From: an uncultured Agrococcus sp.
GTDB taxonomy: Bacteria; Actinomycetota; Actinomycetes; Actinomycetales; Microbacteriaceae
DNA: 64,000 nt
Direction: 5' to 3'
Assembly: GCF_945915485.1 (NCBI RefSeq)
Contig: NZ_CAMEFJ010000002.1
Span: 1-64,000 of the forward strand
The notes under the pieces: generated by a model
What the model saw: only the letters and a program-made list of their open reading frames with translations
What the model was told of the DNA's origin: nothing
Databases searched by the model: none
Program-made: the position numbers and the translations under genes
Part shown: in pieces, positions 8,799 to 19,318 of the stretch
How the letters are laid out: each line of letters starts with the position of its first letter
How positions within the stretch are numbered: the first letter of the stretch is position 1

Positions 8799-10392
8799 AC
8801 GCCAGCGAAGTCCGAGCGCGGGTTACTCCGACGTAGAAGAGCCTGCCCTCTTCCTCTATTGCCGCTTCTGTCGTGGCATACGAAATCGGCAGGATGCCTT
8901 CCGAGAGCCCTGCAATGATCACATGCTCCCATTCGAGACCCTTCGCCGCGTGCAGCGTCGCCAGCGTCACAGCGTCGACGCGTGGCTGCTGCTCAGCTTC
9001 CGCCATCTGCGTGAGTGACGCGGCGAACGCGGAGAGCGTAGTACCCCCGCCCGCCTCTTCCGCCATGTTCACGATGGCTTGCACGGCGTCCCATTGTTCT
9101 CGCTCTTCACCCCTCCCGGCCGGCGGAGTCGACGACCAGCCCGCGTCCCTCGCGAGGTCGACGACCTGCTGGAACAGGGGGCGGTCATCCACGGGCGCGG
9201 CCCGAAAAGCGAGAATCAGCTTGCGTACAACCTGCAGTTCGAAGAATGCGCTGGATCCCTCCGTGACGATGCCGATCCCCTCGGCTCGCACCGCTTGCAC
9301 GATGGGCGCACCCTGGGCGTGGAAACGCACCAGCACGGCGATATCCGCCGGCTCCACGCCACTGGCGAGCAGTTCGCGAATGCGCTCCGCGATGCGGGCA
9401 CCCTCGGCGGCGTCCGTTTCCGCCTCCTCGATCCGCACGGATTCGCCCGCCCCGTGCGTCGCTTCGAGAGGAGCCCGCTCCGGATCGTGAACGAGAGCAT
9501 TCGCAATTTCGATCACACGTGCCTGCGACCGGTAGTTGCGGACAAGCTGCACGATGCGAGTACCTGGATGATCCGATTGGAACCGCGAAAGACTCGCTCT
9601 GTCCGCTCCCGCAAACGAATAGATCGTCTGGTGCGGGTCGCCCACGACGCAGACATCGGCTCGACGTCCGAGCCACAGCTCGAGCAGATTGGTTTGCGCG
9701 GGCGACGCATCCTGGTATTCGTCAACCGTGAAGTGCCTGTACTGTTCGCGCACCCACTGCGCGACATCCGGTTCCCTCGCGATCATCCCCGCCGTCGCCA
9801 GCAGGACATCCTCGAAGTCCATCTGCCTTCTGTCGTCCTTGATGCGTTCGTAGGCGCCATGGAGGTCCACGACTCTATCGATGCCGAGCCTTGCAACGAG
9901 AGCACGTTCTTCGAAGTTCGCCGCGTACTGCTCCATCGTCATGGATCGAGACTTTCGCCACTCGATTTCGCCGGCAAGATCACGCAGCGTCGCAGTGTCG
10001 AGCCGTTCGCCCAATTGCGCCGCCGCGTCTGCCACCAGTGGCACCTTGGCGCGCACCAGCTCCGGTGTACGGGTTCCGAGCGTTCTCGGCCAAAAGTACG
10101 ACAATTGGGATAGTGCCGCGGAGTGGAACGTTCTCGTCTGCACAGCACCCGCTCCCAGCGCAGCGAGCCGCGAGCGCATCTCTCCCGCGGCCTTCGTCGT
10201 GAATGTCAGGGCCATGACTCGTGCCGGGTCGTATGCGCCCGTCGCTACCCCATAGGCGATGCGATGGGTTATCGCTCTCGTCTTCCCGGTCCCTGCGCCG
10301 GCAAGGATGCAGACGGGGCCGTGCAGGGCCTCGGCGGCCTCCCGCTGCCCGTCGTCGAGCGCATCCAGTAACGACTCCGGATGCACTGTCAC
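8692..10392 (-). CDS. uvrD2: ATP-dependent DNA helicase UvrD2 (SF1A)
   Basis: ILAGAGTGKTRAITHRIA, FTTKAAGEM, VDEYQDASP, VVGDPHQTIYSFAGA; likely GTG start at 10392 overlapping the nudC stop as GTGA. Confidence 0.88.
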   Translation of the reverse strand: MTVHPESLLDALDDGQREAAEALHGPVCILAGAGTGKTRAITHRIAYGVATGAYDPARVMALTFTTKAAGEMRSRLAALGAGAVQTRTFHSAALSQLSYFWPRTLGTRTPELVRAKVPLVADAAAQLGERLDTATLRDLAGEIEWRKSRSMTMEQYAANFEERALVARLGIDRVVDLHGAYERIKDDRRQMDFEDVLLATAGMIAREPDVAQWVREQYRHFTVDEYQDASPAQTNLLELWLGRRADVCVVGDPHQTIYSFAGADRASLSRFQSDHPGTRIVQLVRNYRSQARVIEIANALVHDPERAPLEATHGAGESVRIEEAETDAAEGARIAERIRELLASGVEPADIAVLVRFHAQGAPIVQAVRAEGIGIVTEGSSAFFELQVVRKLILAFRAAPVDDRPLFQQVVDLARDAGWSSTPPAGRGEEREQWDAVQAIVNMAEEAGGGTTLSAFAASLTQMAEAEQQPRVDAVTLATLHAAKGLEWEHVIIAGLSEGILPISYATTEAAIEEEGRLFYVGVTRARTSLAFTRSVSSGGAPRKASRFLVPLQDALKRAPSRAARR

Positions 10393-11219
10393 GGTGCCTC
10401 CGACGCGAGCCACCGCTCGATCAGCTTCCTGGCGATCGACTCTCTCCCCGGTAACTGCACGACCTCTGAGCACAGCTGTGCACGGGTAAACCAGCGGGCA
10501 TCCCGTATCTCGACGCCGTCGACGTGCACACCGCTCGGGTTCGTCGCCGTCGCCGCGAAGCCGACCATGAGCGAACGCGGGAACGGCCACGGCTGCGAGG
10601 TCACGTAGCCGACCTGAGAGAGCTCCAGCCCTACTTCCTCCAGCGCCTCTCGCACGACGGCGGATTCGAGGCTCTCACCGGGATCCACGAAGCCGGCTAC
10701 GAGCGAATATCGGTTCTCGTCCCACGCGGTATTGCTCGCGAGTAGGAGACGTTCATCATCCTGTGTCGTTATCGCGACGATGACGGCGGGGTCCGTGCGC
10801 GGAAAATGCAAGCGGCCCGTTGCATCTTCCAGCGCCCATCCTGCGTGCACAGGTCGCACGTCTGATCCATCGACGGGCGAGAACCGGTTGTCGTCGTGCC
10901 AGCGTGCGAGTGCGGTCGCCTGCGTAGCGATCGCTGTGAAGTCTTCGTCGCCCTCCGCCAGCACGGCGCGCAAGCCGGTCCATTCGAGTTCGGCCTCGTC
11001 GCCCTCCCAACCGAGAGACGCAACCCAATGGCGTTCGTCGGGTGTCTGCCCCAACCACACCAGGAATTCGCCGGCCCGCGCTGCATCGGAAAGGAAAGCG
11101 ATGCCGTCGCGAGCAACCGCAAGCAGCCGCGTACGGGGGTCGCGCACGGCAGCGCCGAGAGTCGCATCGGCATCCGCAGCGTAGTCGAGACCTCTCCGTG
11201 ACAGCCGCCCGATCGTCAT
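10389..11219 (-). CDS. nudC: NADH pyrophosphatase-type NUDIX hydrolase
   Basis: Nudix box GFVDPGESLESAVVREALEEVGLE followed by SQPWPFPRSLM; start chosen at MTIGRLSRRG. Confidence 0.88.
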   Translation of the reverse strand: MTIGRLSRRGLDYAADADATLGAAVRDPRTRLLAVARDGIAFLSDAARAGEFLVWLGQTPDERHWVASLGWEGDEAELEWTGLRAVLAEGDEDFTAIATQATALARWHDDNRFSPVDGSDVRPVHAGWALEDATGRLHFPRTDPAVIVAITTQDDERLLLASNTAWDENRYSLVAGFVDPGESLESAVVREALEEVGLELSQVGYVTSQPWPFPRSLMVGFAATATNPSGVHVDGVEIRDARWFTRAQLCSEVVQLPGRESIARKLIERWLASEAP

Positions 11220-11284
11220 CCGCACCCTCTTTCTGCGCCGCGTGGCATCTGCGGCCCGCAAGTCGAAGCGACTACGCTAACCGC

Positions 11285-12460
11285 ATGGCCTCCAACCCCT
11301 TCACTCTAGCCGCGTTGGCTACGACAGCCGTAGAAGGACTCCAACTCAGGGGGGCGACCGACGACGGTTCCTCTGCGGAGGTCGAGCAGGTAGCGGCGCA
11401 GACCGACGAGGGTGTTACGGTGCGCATCAGCGTTCCCCGTGTACCGCATGTGCTGGAGCGCGCCCGTGCGGAAGCGAAAGCACTCTCCGCAGCAAGCGCA
11501 GGCGTTCGCGAACGCCTCCCCTTCGCGATTCCAGAACTTCTGGGGCGTGCTCCGCTCGGCAAAACCGAGATCTTCGTCTGGACCCGAATTCCCGGAACTC
11601 CGTGCTCCCTGGAGGACATCGGCGCGCAGGGAGTTGCCGAGAGCATCGCTGAGTCGGTTGCCGCGATCCACGATCTGCCCACCAGCATTGTGGCCGACGC
11701 AGGGCTCCCCCATCTTTCAGCGCCACGTGTTCGCCAGGACGTCTTGACGGTCTTCGATCGCGCTGTCGCGACCCGAAACGTGCCCACTGCGCTACTGGAA
11801 CGCTGGGAGCGGGCCGCCGACAGCGCCGGGCTCTGGCAGTTCACCCCCACCGTGACCCACGGTGACCTCCAAGCGTTGGCGCTGCGGCGCGATGGCGCAG
11901 CCGTGTGCGGCATCGAGGGCTGGCACTCGCTCAGCGTCGGAGACCCGGCACGCGATCTTGCCTGGTTGCTCGGCAGCGCAGATTTCGAAGCGGTCGACAG
12001 TGCTTTCGCACGCTACTCGGAACGACATCCCGGCGATCGCTTCGTGCGAGCAAGAGCCATGCTGCATGCCGAACTCGACATCGCCCGGTGGCTGCTCTTC
12101 GGTGTCGAACGGAATCACCAGGAGACGATCGACGACGCTGTCGGGATGCTCAACGCTCTCGTCGAGCGCGTCGACGACGATGACGACGACGCTGTCCGAA
12201 TCGAGCCGACCCGCGTCGACACGATGGATCTCAGCGAGGTGCAGGAGCTCCTGGAAGGCAACCGTTCGCTCGGTGTGGCTCGAGCCGCAGCAGTCCCGAA
12301 AGAAGAGGAAACCGGCGAGGTCCCCTCGTCTCCCGCCGCTGCACCCGAGGCCGAGACGGTGCCGCTGCAGTCCGGTGAGGCACAGGAGAATCCGGACGAT
12401 ACCGAGGTGATCGAGTCGTCCGCAGAGAACGACTCCGAGGATTCCGATCGGGACACGTGA
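11285..12460 (+). CDS. APH-like phosphotransferase family protein with acidic disordered C-terminus
   Basis: VTHGDLQALAL and GDPARDLAWLLG motifs; start ATG 11285 with TACGCT -10 6 nt upstream. Confidence 0.78.
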   Translation: MASNPFTLAALATTAVEGLQLRGATDDGSSAEVEQVAAQTDEGVTVRISVPRVPHVLERARAEAKALSAASAGVRERLPFAIPELLGRAPLGKTEIFVWTRIPGTPCSLEDIGAQGVAESIAESVAAIHDLPTSIVADAGLPHLSAPRVRQDVLTVFDRAVATRNVPTALLERWERAADSAGLWQFTPTVTHGDLQALALRRDGAAVCGIEGWHSLSVGDPARDLAWLLGSADFEAVDSAFARYSERHPGDRFVRARAMLHAELDIARWLLFGVERNHQETIDDAVGMLNALVERVDDDDDDAVRIEPTRVDTMDLSEVQELLEGNRSLGVARAAAVPKEEETGEVPSSPAAAPEAETVPLQSGEAQENPDDTEVIESSAENDSEDSDRDT

Positions 12461-12481
12461 TCTGATTTTCCGGCGACTGCT

Positions 12482-15400
12482 CTAGTCGAGTCGCCCGGTA
12501 GCCAGAATGAGCCGTTCAAGCTCTTCCTTCGACATCGGATACTCAAGCGGAACCGTCACACCGTCTTCTGCGAAGAAGAACTCGGCGTCGATGCGCTCGA
12601 GCGGAGTACCGGTAAGTTCGCTCAGCGCAATCCGGTAGAGCGAAAGCTGCCTGGACCTTCGCTCGAGATTGCGACCGCTCGGCGATCTTCCGATCTTCCA
12701 GTCGACGATCAACAGCCGATCGCCGGCGTTGAACACGGCATCGATCTTGCACGAGATCGTGATACCCGCGATCCGGAGATCGATCTGCTGCTCCGCGAGA
12801 CCGCCGGAGAGTTCCAGTTCCGCGTAGCGGCTCGCCCGCAGATAGCTCGACTGCAACTTCGCAAGATCAGCAGAGCGCTCGCCGGGATCATCGAGTTCGA
12901 AACCGGGGAGTGTCTCGTCGTATCCACCGGATATTCTGCCTTCCGCCCACTGGTGAAAGACGGTGCCGAGCAGCGCTCTCGCACTCCTTCGCGATGGCAT
13001 GGGTCGGGTGCGTTCGCTGTCGGCCCGCTCCGGCGAATCAATCCACTCGAGCAGCTTGGAGGCTCCGACCCTGCGCAACGGTGCAACGGTCTCCGGTGAA
13101 CGCTCGGCAAGCAACGCGTCCAGGTGCCCAGTCAGAGCAGCATCGCTGATCGGTGCCGCCTCCGCAAAGCGACGCTCCGCCTCTCGAATCGCCTCGGCCC
13201 TGCCGCCGAACGGCCGTGGAGGCCATTCGACGACGGTCTCCAGCGGATCGGATGCGTTGTCCTCCCGTGCTGCCACCTGTTCGATGGGACCCGCATCGGT
13301 GAGGAATTCGCTGGGCTTCTTCGCGCGCGTCTGCTCCGGGGCCAGCGCAGATCCTGACATCCAGAGTTTGCTGCGCGCCCTCGTCACTCCCACGTACGCG
13401 ATACGGCGTTCCTCGGCGAGCCGACGTTGCTCGTTGGCGGCCCTGTACTGCCCCAGCGCATCCTCAAGGTCTTCGGGGGTCGCCGCTGTGGAAGCGTCGA
13501 AGACCTGCAGCGCAGCCCTGTCTCCGCGAAACTGATGCGGCACGGTGGAAGGCGTAAGCCCTCCCGACTGCTCGCGCGATGTCGCAGGGAACGAACCCGT
13601 GCTGAGTGCGGGGATCGCAACGACATCCCATTCGAGTCCCTTCGCACCGTGCACCGTCATGATCTGCACCCTGCCCGGCGTCGGCTCTGGCGGTGGCAAT
13701 TCCATACGGTCGTCCTGCTCGGCGATGTCAACCCATGCCAGTAGCTCTTCGAGCCCGAACACCGGTTCCGTTCTCTGCATGAGCAGCACCTCGTCGAGGA
13801 AGGCGTCCAGTACGCGCGGGTCCGCGTGCTCATTCGCCGTCAGCTCGATGTCGAGCCCCGTCGACTTGACTACTGTGCGGATCAACTCGGCTGCCGGCCG
13901 GTGCCGGGCCGTCCTGAGCGCTCTGAGTTCGGCGGCAAGCGAAAGCATGCGAGCGAGTCCCGACTCGGAGAACCCGTCGGTGCTGAGATGCAAGCGCTCG
14001 GCGACATGCAGGGAATCGAGTGCGTCGACCACGGATGCGATCTGCTCGGAGGTCGTACTCGTCGTCTCGTCATCGGTGACCAGAGGGGCATCCCTCACCG
14101 CGAGCGCACGTGAGAACCTTACGAGCGCTGCCATGTCCGCGGCACCTATCCGCCACCGTGCTGAAGCGAGGATGCGCAGCAGCGACTGCCCGTCGTCCGG
14201 GCGACCCAGAACACGCAGTATTGCAATGACATCGACGATCACGGGCTGCTGCAGCAGGCCGCCACCGCCGATGATCGTGTAGTCGACGCCCTGCGCATCG
14301 AGCGCACGAGTGTACGCGCGCAACCAGGTGCGCGAACGCATGAGCATGGCAGCTGTCGGAGGTTCATCGACGTTCGTCACGTGCTCGGCAAGCCATTCGG
14401 CGAGTGCGTCCGCTTCATCCTTGAGCAGCTCAAAGAATCTGCGTTCGACGAGGCCCTCACCGGCACCGGAGCGATCCGTCAGCTCGATAACGCCATCGCC
14501 TCCGCGGGCTAGCCGATTCGCGGCAGCAAGAATCGCTACGTCGTTGCGCCACGAAGTCGATAGCTCGAAACGGTCGGCGGCGGCACCTGCGAACTCTTCC
14601 AGGAATCGTTCAAGCGTTCCGGCGGCCGCGCCCCGCCAGCCGTAGATCGATTGATTCGGATCGCCCACCGCCATAACGCCGGTCCCCGAAAAGAGTGCTG
14701 ACAGCAGCCGCACCTGCATGACCGAGGTGTCCTGGTACTCGTCGAGCAGAACGATACGGAACCTGTCACGCATCTCCCTCGCGACGCTCGGCACTCGCTC
14801 GATCACCTCGATCGCCAAACGGACCTGATCGCTGAACGTGACGACGTTCCTCTCGCGCTTCCTCTGTTCGAAGGCGTCGACGAGGTCGAGCAACGCCTCG
14901 AACTTCTGCGCGTTCTCCAGCAGACCCGTCGCCGCCTCGACAGCGGACTTCCTCTTCGCTTTCTGCAGGAGCACACGCTCGAGCTCCCGAATGAGCTCTT
15001 TCGGATGCTCCCTGAGCTGCTCGGTCGTCAAGAGATTGTCGCCCATGCCTGCCGACAGCTCCACGAGCGCCTTCACAACGGCATCCACGCCGGAGAACGC
15101 TGCAAGACGAGCGTCGGTGCTCGCGAGCACGACGTCTCGGGCGAGGACGCGCGATGCCGTCTCGGTCAACACCTCCGCGTCGGGGCTCCTGCCGATCAAG
15201 TAGGCGAATTCTCTGAACACCTCGTTCGCGAACGAATTGTAGGTGGAGACGGTCGGCGGCATGCGTTCGGTTCCCAGACCGGCGAGCCCGGCCGCCTCGA
15301 GCGTCCCCAACCGCTCCCTGAATCGGTGCGAAAGCTCCCCGGCCGCCTTCCTTGTGAAGGTGAGCCCGAGCACGTGCTCGGGGTTCACAAGCCCGTTGGC

Positions 15401-15586
15401 GACCAACCAGAGCGTGCGGTTGGCCATCGTCTCCGTCTTCCCGCTGCCGGCGCCGGCGACGACGAGCGCTGGGCGATCAGCCGCTGCTGTGACGACCGGG
15501 AGCTGCTCGTCGCTGGGAGGGAACAGTTGCTGATCCGCGGGCAGCACCGCGTTCATGCGCTCCGTGATCTCGTGCGGTGACAGCAT
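12482..15586 (-). CDS. adnB: AdnB-type helicase-nuclease
   Basis: LVVAGAGSGKTETMANR, LLDEYQDTS, AVGDPNQSIYGWRGA, C-terminal IDAVFNAGDRLLIVDWKIG nuclease motif; start overlaps adnA stop. Confidence 0.88.
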   Translation of the reverse strand: MLSPHEITERMNAVLPADQQLFPPSDEQLPVVTAAADRPALVVAGAGSGKTETMANRTLWLVANGLVNPEHVLGLTFTRKAAGELSHRFRERLGTLEAAGLAGLGTERMPPTVSTYNSFANEVFREFAYLIGRSPDAEVLTETASRVLARDVVLASTDARLAAFSGVDAVVKALVELSAGMGDNLLTTEQLREHPKELIRELERVLLQKAKRKSAVEAATGLLENAQKFEALLDLVDAFEQRKRERNVVTFSDQVRLAIEVIERVPSVAREMRDRFRIVLLDEYQDTSVMQVRLLSALFSGTGVMAVGDPNQSIYGWRGAAAGTLERFLEEFAGAAADRFELSTSWRNDVAILAAANRLARGGDGVIELTDRSGAGEGLVERRFFELLKDEADALAEWLAEHVTNVDEPPTAAMLMRSRTWLRAYTRALDAQGVDYTIIGGGGLLQQPVIVDVIAILRVLGRPDDGQSLLRILASARWRIGAADMAALVRFSRALAVRDAPLVTDDETTSTTSEQIASVVDALDSLHVAERLHLSTDGFSESGLARMLSLAAELRALRTARHRPAAELIRTVVKSTGLDIELTANEHADPRVLDAFLDEVLLMQRTEPVFGLEELLAWVDIAEQDDRMELPPPEPTPGRVQIMTVHGAKGLEWDVVAIPALSTGSFPATSREQSGGLTPSTVPHQFRGDRAALQVFDASTAATPEDLEDALGQYRAANEQRRLAEERRIAYVGVTRARSKLWMSGSALAPEQTRAKKPSEFLTDAGPIEQVAAREDNASDPLETVVEWPPRPFGGRAEAIREAERRFAEAAPISDAALTGHLDALLAERSPETVAPLRRVGASKLLEWIDSPERADSERTRPMPSRRSARALLGTVFHQWAEGRISGGYDETLPGFELDDPGERSADLAKLQSSYLRASRYAELELSGGLAEQQIDLRIAGITISCKIDAVFNAGDRLLIVDWKIGRSPSGRNLERRSRQLSLYRIALSELTGTPLERIDAEFFFAEDGVTVPLEYPMSKEELERLILATGRLD

Positions 15587-18500
15587 CACTCGGTCACCTG
15601 CCTTATGACGTGCACGCGGCAATCCGGGACGAACCCGCCTGTCGAGAAGCAGTGCTGTTCGGGGCTCGCGGTAAAGACCGAGCCTGCCATGGCCTTCGCC
15701 GCGGCCACAACGCTCTTCGCGAATGCGTCGAGCTCCTCACGCCCCAGCGGCGCCTGCTCGCGGATCATGGGCTTCACGGACGCGCCCTCCTGTTTCGGAT
15801 AGACGAGCCTCGCGCCGAGCACGCTGTCGTCTTCTACGCTTTCACCATCGACGATCCCGCCGCGACTCGCCGCCAGCTGGTAGGCACCCAGCTGAGGATG
15901 CTCAGCGGCGGCCTTCTTCGTGATCGCGCTCCCGGTTTTCAGGTCGCAAATGCGAATGCCATCGGGAGAGCGCTCGATCCAGTCGATGTAGCCGGTCAGA
16001 ATCGCATCATCGAGATCCACTTCAATCTTTGCCTCTCGCAGATCTCGGTGCACGTGGAAGCCCTCTTCGCGAATGTACTGGAAGTACTCCTCGAGCCTGC
16101 TCACAATGCGGTCGATATTGTCGTGGCTCCGCGCGGCCTCCCATTCGGTCTCGAACTCGAGGCCCTCCCACTGGCGATCGACGAGCTGCATCATCTCATC
16201 GGCCGTGAACGCGGATGCGAGCTCGACGGCAGCGTGCACGATCGTGCCGATCGCACGCGCATTTCCGACGGCATCGCCGGCGAGATTGCCGACCGCCCAC
16301 TGCACCTGGCACTCCGTGAACGACTCGATCTTCGACGGTGAGATTCTCGGCTTCTCGGTCGAAGCGCCTATCGGCGTCGACGTCGAAAGCTCGAGCGTGC
16401 CCCACCAGCCGCTCGGACGAGCAGCATCCACGCCCCGATCGGCGAGATACCTGAGAACACTCGCGGCTTCGTCCTTCTCCTGCTCACTCGAGCTCACCGA
16501 AGTCAGTGTTCGCCGGTTCACGGCAACGAGCTCGGCAACCGACATGGGCCCGGGATCCGCGGCGGCCCGCGGTCGCAGCAACTCGTGGAAGGACGACGGC
16601 CCGGCCGTCTCAGACTCTTCTGCGATGACGAGGAGGCGCCGCCTGGCTCGTGAGATCGCGAGCGCGAACAGTCGGGCTTCGTCTTGCCGGACCTCTTGCC
16701 GATCAGAGGCTCCCCGCACGAAGTGCTCTGCTCGCAGCAGCGAGGAGCGCAGCTTCAGGTTCGGCCACACCGACTCCTCCACACCCGCCACCACAACCGT
16801 GTCGAATTCCGTCGAGACGAACGACAGCGGCGTGCCGATCGTGACTGCATCAAGCGCTCCGCCGGTCACGAGAGAATCATCGTCGAGCGTGGACGCGAAC
16901 CACTCCGTCAGGAAATCGGAGACGTTGCGGTCCGGGAAGCGTTCGCTGAAGGTGTCGGCCTGCTTGAACAGTGCGAGAACAGCGTCGAGGTGCTCGTTCG
17001 CGGCCCTCCGTTCTCGGCCCTCGCCCGTTGCCGCAGCGTGCCACGCATCCGCGCATCCCAGGGCATCCCAGGCCTCCCAGAGCGCCAGGCCCGGTGCAGC
17101 GTCGGCGTGACGCGCGACACGCTGCAGAACACCCGCGAGCATACGCACGCGCTCGAAGTCCTGTTCTGCGGTGAGTGCCATCTCCTGCCGCGCAGCCGCA
17201 ACGAGCCATTCGTCGACGGAGCAAGCGGGTGTCGCTCCCGAACGCGTCTGTTCGGCGCGGACCGCGCGACGGAGCCGACGCCAGGCAACCGAGTCTAGAT
17301 CGAAGTACGGGGAGGTAAGCAGCGAATGGATATCGGTAGCGCTCAGGCTTCTCTTCCCGGCTGCGATAGCGAGCAACAGGATGAGCGGACGCACCGCCGC
17401 CGAGTGCCGCCACTGCAGTGCACCCGCCCTGTGCACCGGCACGTCGAGTGCTCCGAGTGCCTCGGCGAGTTGTCCGAGCGTGCCGGAGGTGCGAGCGATG
17501 ACCGCCAGCTGCGACCAGGGAACCCCGTCGACGAGGTTCCGCTGTCGCAGCGTGCTCGCGATCAATCTCGTCTGCTCGGCTCCGGAAGCCACGGTGACCG
17601 CCCGAGAGGTGGATTCCAGAGTCTCGTCAATACTCCAGCGCCGCTCCCCCGGCGACCCGGAGACGCCGATCGTCTCTACGACTCGTGCATAGTCCTGCGC
17701 GATTTCGGGCCCGAAGCGATGCTGCTGACCGAGTTCGGCACGCTCGAAGTACCGCAGCGGATCCGTGCGAGCCACGTCTGGCTGTGCCCCGCGAAAGACA
17801 CCAGCTGTCGTGTCGGAGCTGCCGAACATCAGCACGGATGCACGCGAACGCCTGCGGGGGTCTTCTGCGACCTCACTACCCGTCAGGCTGAGTACGAGCT
17901 CCATTCCGCCGGCCGTGAACTCCTGCGCGTCATCGACGACGACGAGGTCATACCGGGGTTCCGCGGAGAGCCTGTTCACGCGTGTCGCTTCCCGGACGAT
18001 TGTGCTCAGTGTGAGCGTCGGCGCCCTCTGCGATCCGGTCGCGATCGCCGCTTGGAAACCGGCCCAGGCGCTCGCAACCGCACCCCAGAGTTCCGCGTGC
18101 TCAGTTGACTTCGCAGCTGCCGCGAATGACTCCGGTGTCGCTCCTCGTTCGGTCAGCCTGGCCACGAACTCTCGCAATTCGGCACGGAATTCGGGGAGGG
18201 AACGCACCGACGCGTCGATCGGCGATGGCCAGGCGATACCATCCGCGCTGCGTGCGTCTTCGGCGAGAAATCTGTTCCAGTGCGCGTCTTCATCACCACC
18301 CGACAAGAGCACCGGCGGCTCCCTGTGCGTCTGCATCGAGTGTTCACCGACGATCAGGTGCGCCAACGAAGCGATCGACCTCGCGAGCGGGCCGGAGGAA
18401 GTGCGCTGCGCTCGTTCGGCGATGCGGTCGCGCAGAGCCGTCGCCGTCGTTCGCGAGGAGGTCAACGCGATGACTCGCCGGATATCGCCCCCCGCTTCGA

Positions 18501-18735
18501 GGAACTGCGCGACCGCTTCGACAGCCGCTGTGCTCTTGCCGGTGCCGGGACCACCGAGAATCACTCGCCGTGTTCCGGGCTGCTGGCTGATCGCCGCCTG
18601 CTGATCGGCGTCGAGGACGAAGCCCGTCGTTATCGAGCCATCGTGTTCCGGAGTGCTACGCAAGCCCTGCTCCCCTCTGCGCCGTTCGTGAAATCCGTTG
18701 ATTCGGGACTCCTCCAACAACACTAATCCGCACAT
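15586..18735 (-). CDS. adnA: AdnA-type helicase-nuclease
   Basis: ILGGPGTGKSTAAVEAV Walker A, GYIDWIERSPDGIRICDLKTG nuclease motif, adjacent to adnB; exact start uncertain (ORF open to 18795). Confidence 0.85.
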   Translation of the reverse strand: MCGLVLLEESRINGFHERRRGEQGLRSTPEHDGSITTGFVLDADQQAAISQQPGTRRVILGGPGTGKSTAAVEAVAQFLEAGGDIRRVIALTSSRTTATALRDRIAERAQRTSSGPLARSIASLAHLIVGEHSMQTHREPPVLLSGGDEDAHWNRFLAEDARSADGIAWPSPIDASVRSLPEFRAELREFVARLTERGATPESFAAAAKSTEHAELWGAVASAWAGFQAAIATGSQRAPTLTLSTIVREATRVNRLSAEPRYDLVVVDDAQEFTAGGMELVLSLTGSEVAEDPRRRSRASVLMFGSSDTTAGVFRGAQPDVARTDPLRYFERAELGQQHRFGPEIAQDYARVVETIGVSGSPGERRWSIDETLESTSRAVTVASGAEQTRLIASTLRQRNLVDGVPWSQLAVIARTSGTLGQLAEALGALDVPVHRAGALQWRHSAAVRPLILLLAIAAGKRSLSATDIHSLLTSPYFDLDSVAWRRLRRAVRAEQTRSGATPACSVDEWLVAAARQEMALTAEQDFERVRMLAGVLQRVARHADAAPGLALWEAWDALGCADAWHAAATGEGRERRAANEHLDAVLALFKQADTFSERFPDRNVSDFLTEWFASTLDDDSLVTGGALDAVTIGTPLSFVSTEFDTVVVAGVEESVWPNLKLRSSLLRAEHFVRGASDRQEVRQDEARLFALAISRARRRLLVIAEESETAGPSSFHELLRPRAAADPGPMSVAELVAVNRRTLTSVSSSEQEKDEAASVLRYLADRGVDAARPSGWWGTLELSTSTPIGASTEKPRISPSKIESFTECQVQWAVGNLAGDAVGNARAIGTIVHAAVELASAFTADEMMQLVDRQWEGLEFETEWEAARSHDNIDRIVSRLEEYFQYIREEGFHVHRDLREAKIEVDLDDAILTGYIDWIERSPDGIRICDLKTGSAITKKAAAEHPQLGAYQLAASRGGIVDGESVEDDSVLGARLVYPKQEGASVKPMIREQAPLGREELDAFAKSVVAAAKAMAGSVFTASPEQHCFSTGGFVPDCRVHVIRQVTE

Positions 18736-18797
18736 CCGACATCTCCTGCGGTTGCGGATGTGCACGGGGCGCGGAAAGGCAATATCCTGGAGCAATC

Positions 18798-19016
18798 ATG
18801 GACATTCGCATTGGCATCAAGGATACGGCGAGGGAGATCGCATTCGACTCCTCGCAGACTCGCGACGACGTCGAACAGCTCGTGGAGAGTGCTCTCGAAG
18901 GGGCGGTGCTCAAGATCGACGATTCGAAGGGCCGCCGCTACCTGGTTCCGTCCACGCAGATCGCTTACGTCGAGATCGGCGACGAAGCCGGCCGCAAGAT
19001 CGGATTCGTAGCCTAA
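18798..19016 (+). CDS. DUF3107 family protein
   Basis: MDIRIGIKDTAREIAFDSSQTRDDVEQLVESAL...VPSTQIAYVEIG. Confidence 0.92.
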   Translation: MDIRIGIKDTAREIAFDSSQTRDDVEQLVESALEGAVLKIDDSKGRRYLVPSTQIAYVEIGDEAGRKIGFVA

Positions 19017-19315
19017 TGGGGCTCCTCGTCGCGATGGTGATCGCAGCGAGCCTCGGCTGGATCGTGCGCTATCTGCTCCCGAATCGCGAAACCTACGGCG
19101 TCGCCCTGACAGCGGGCGTTTCCGCAGCCGTTACGGGACTCGTGTGGAGTGGGCTGCTGTTCTGGGCGGACATGTACAGCGAACAGGCCGGCATCTGGCT
19201 GATCTCGATCGGCGCCGGGCTCGTCGTGGCCATGATCGTTCCGTTCGTCGCGGGTGCGCGCCGCCCCAAGCGCGACGAACGTCTCCTAGAGGAACTGATG
19301 AAGCAGTCCGCGTAA
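19016..19315 (+). CDS. Small integral membrane protein
   Basis: About 99 aa, 3 predicted TM segments; ATG overlaps DUF3107 stop (TAATG). Confidence 0.7.
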   Translation: MGLLVAMVIAASLGWIVRYLLPNRETYGVALTAGVSAAVTGLVWSGLLFWADMYSEQAGIWLISIGAGLVVAMIVPFVAGARRPKRDERLLEELMKQSA

Positions 19316-19318
19316 CGC

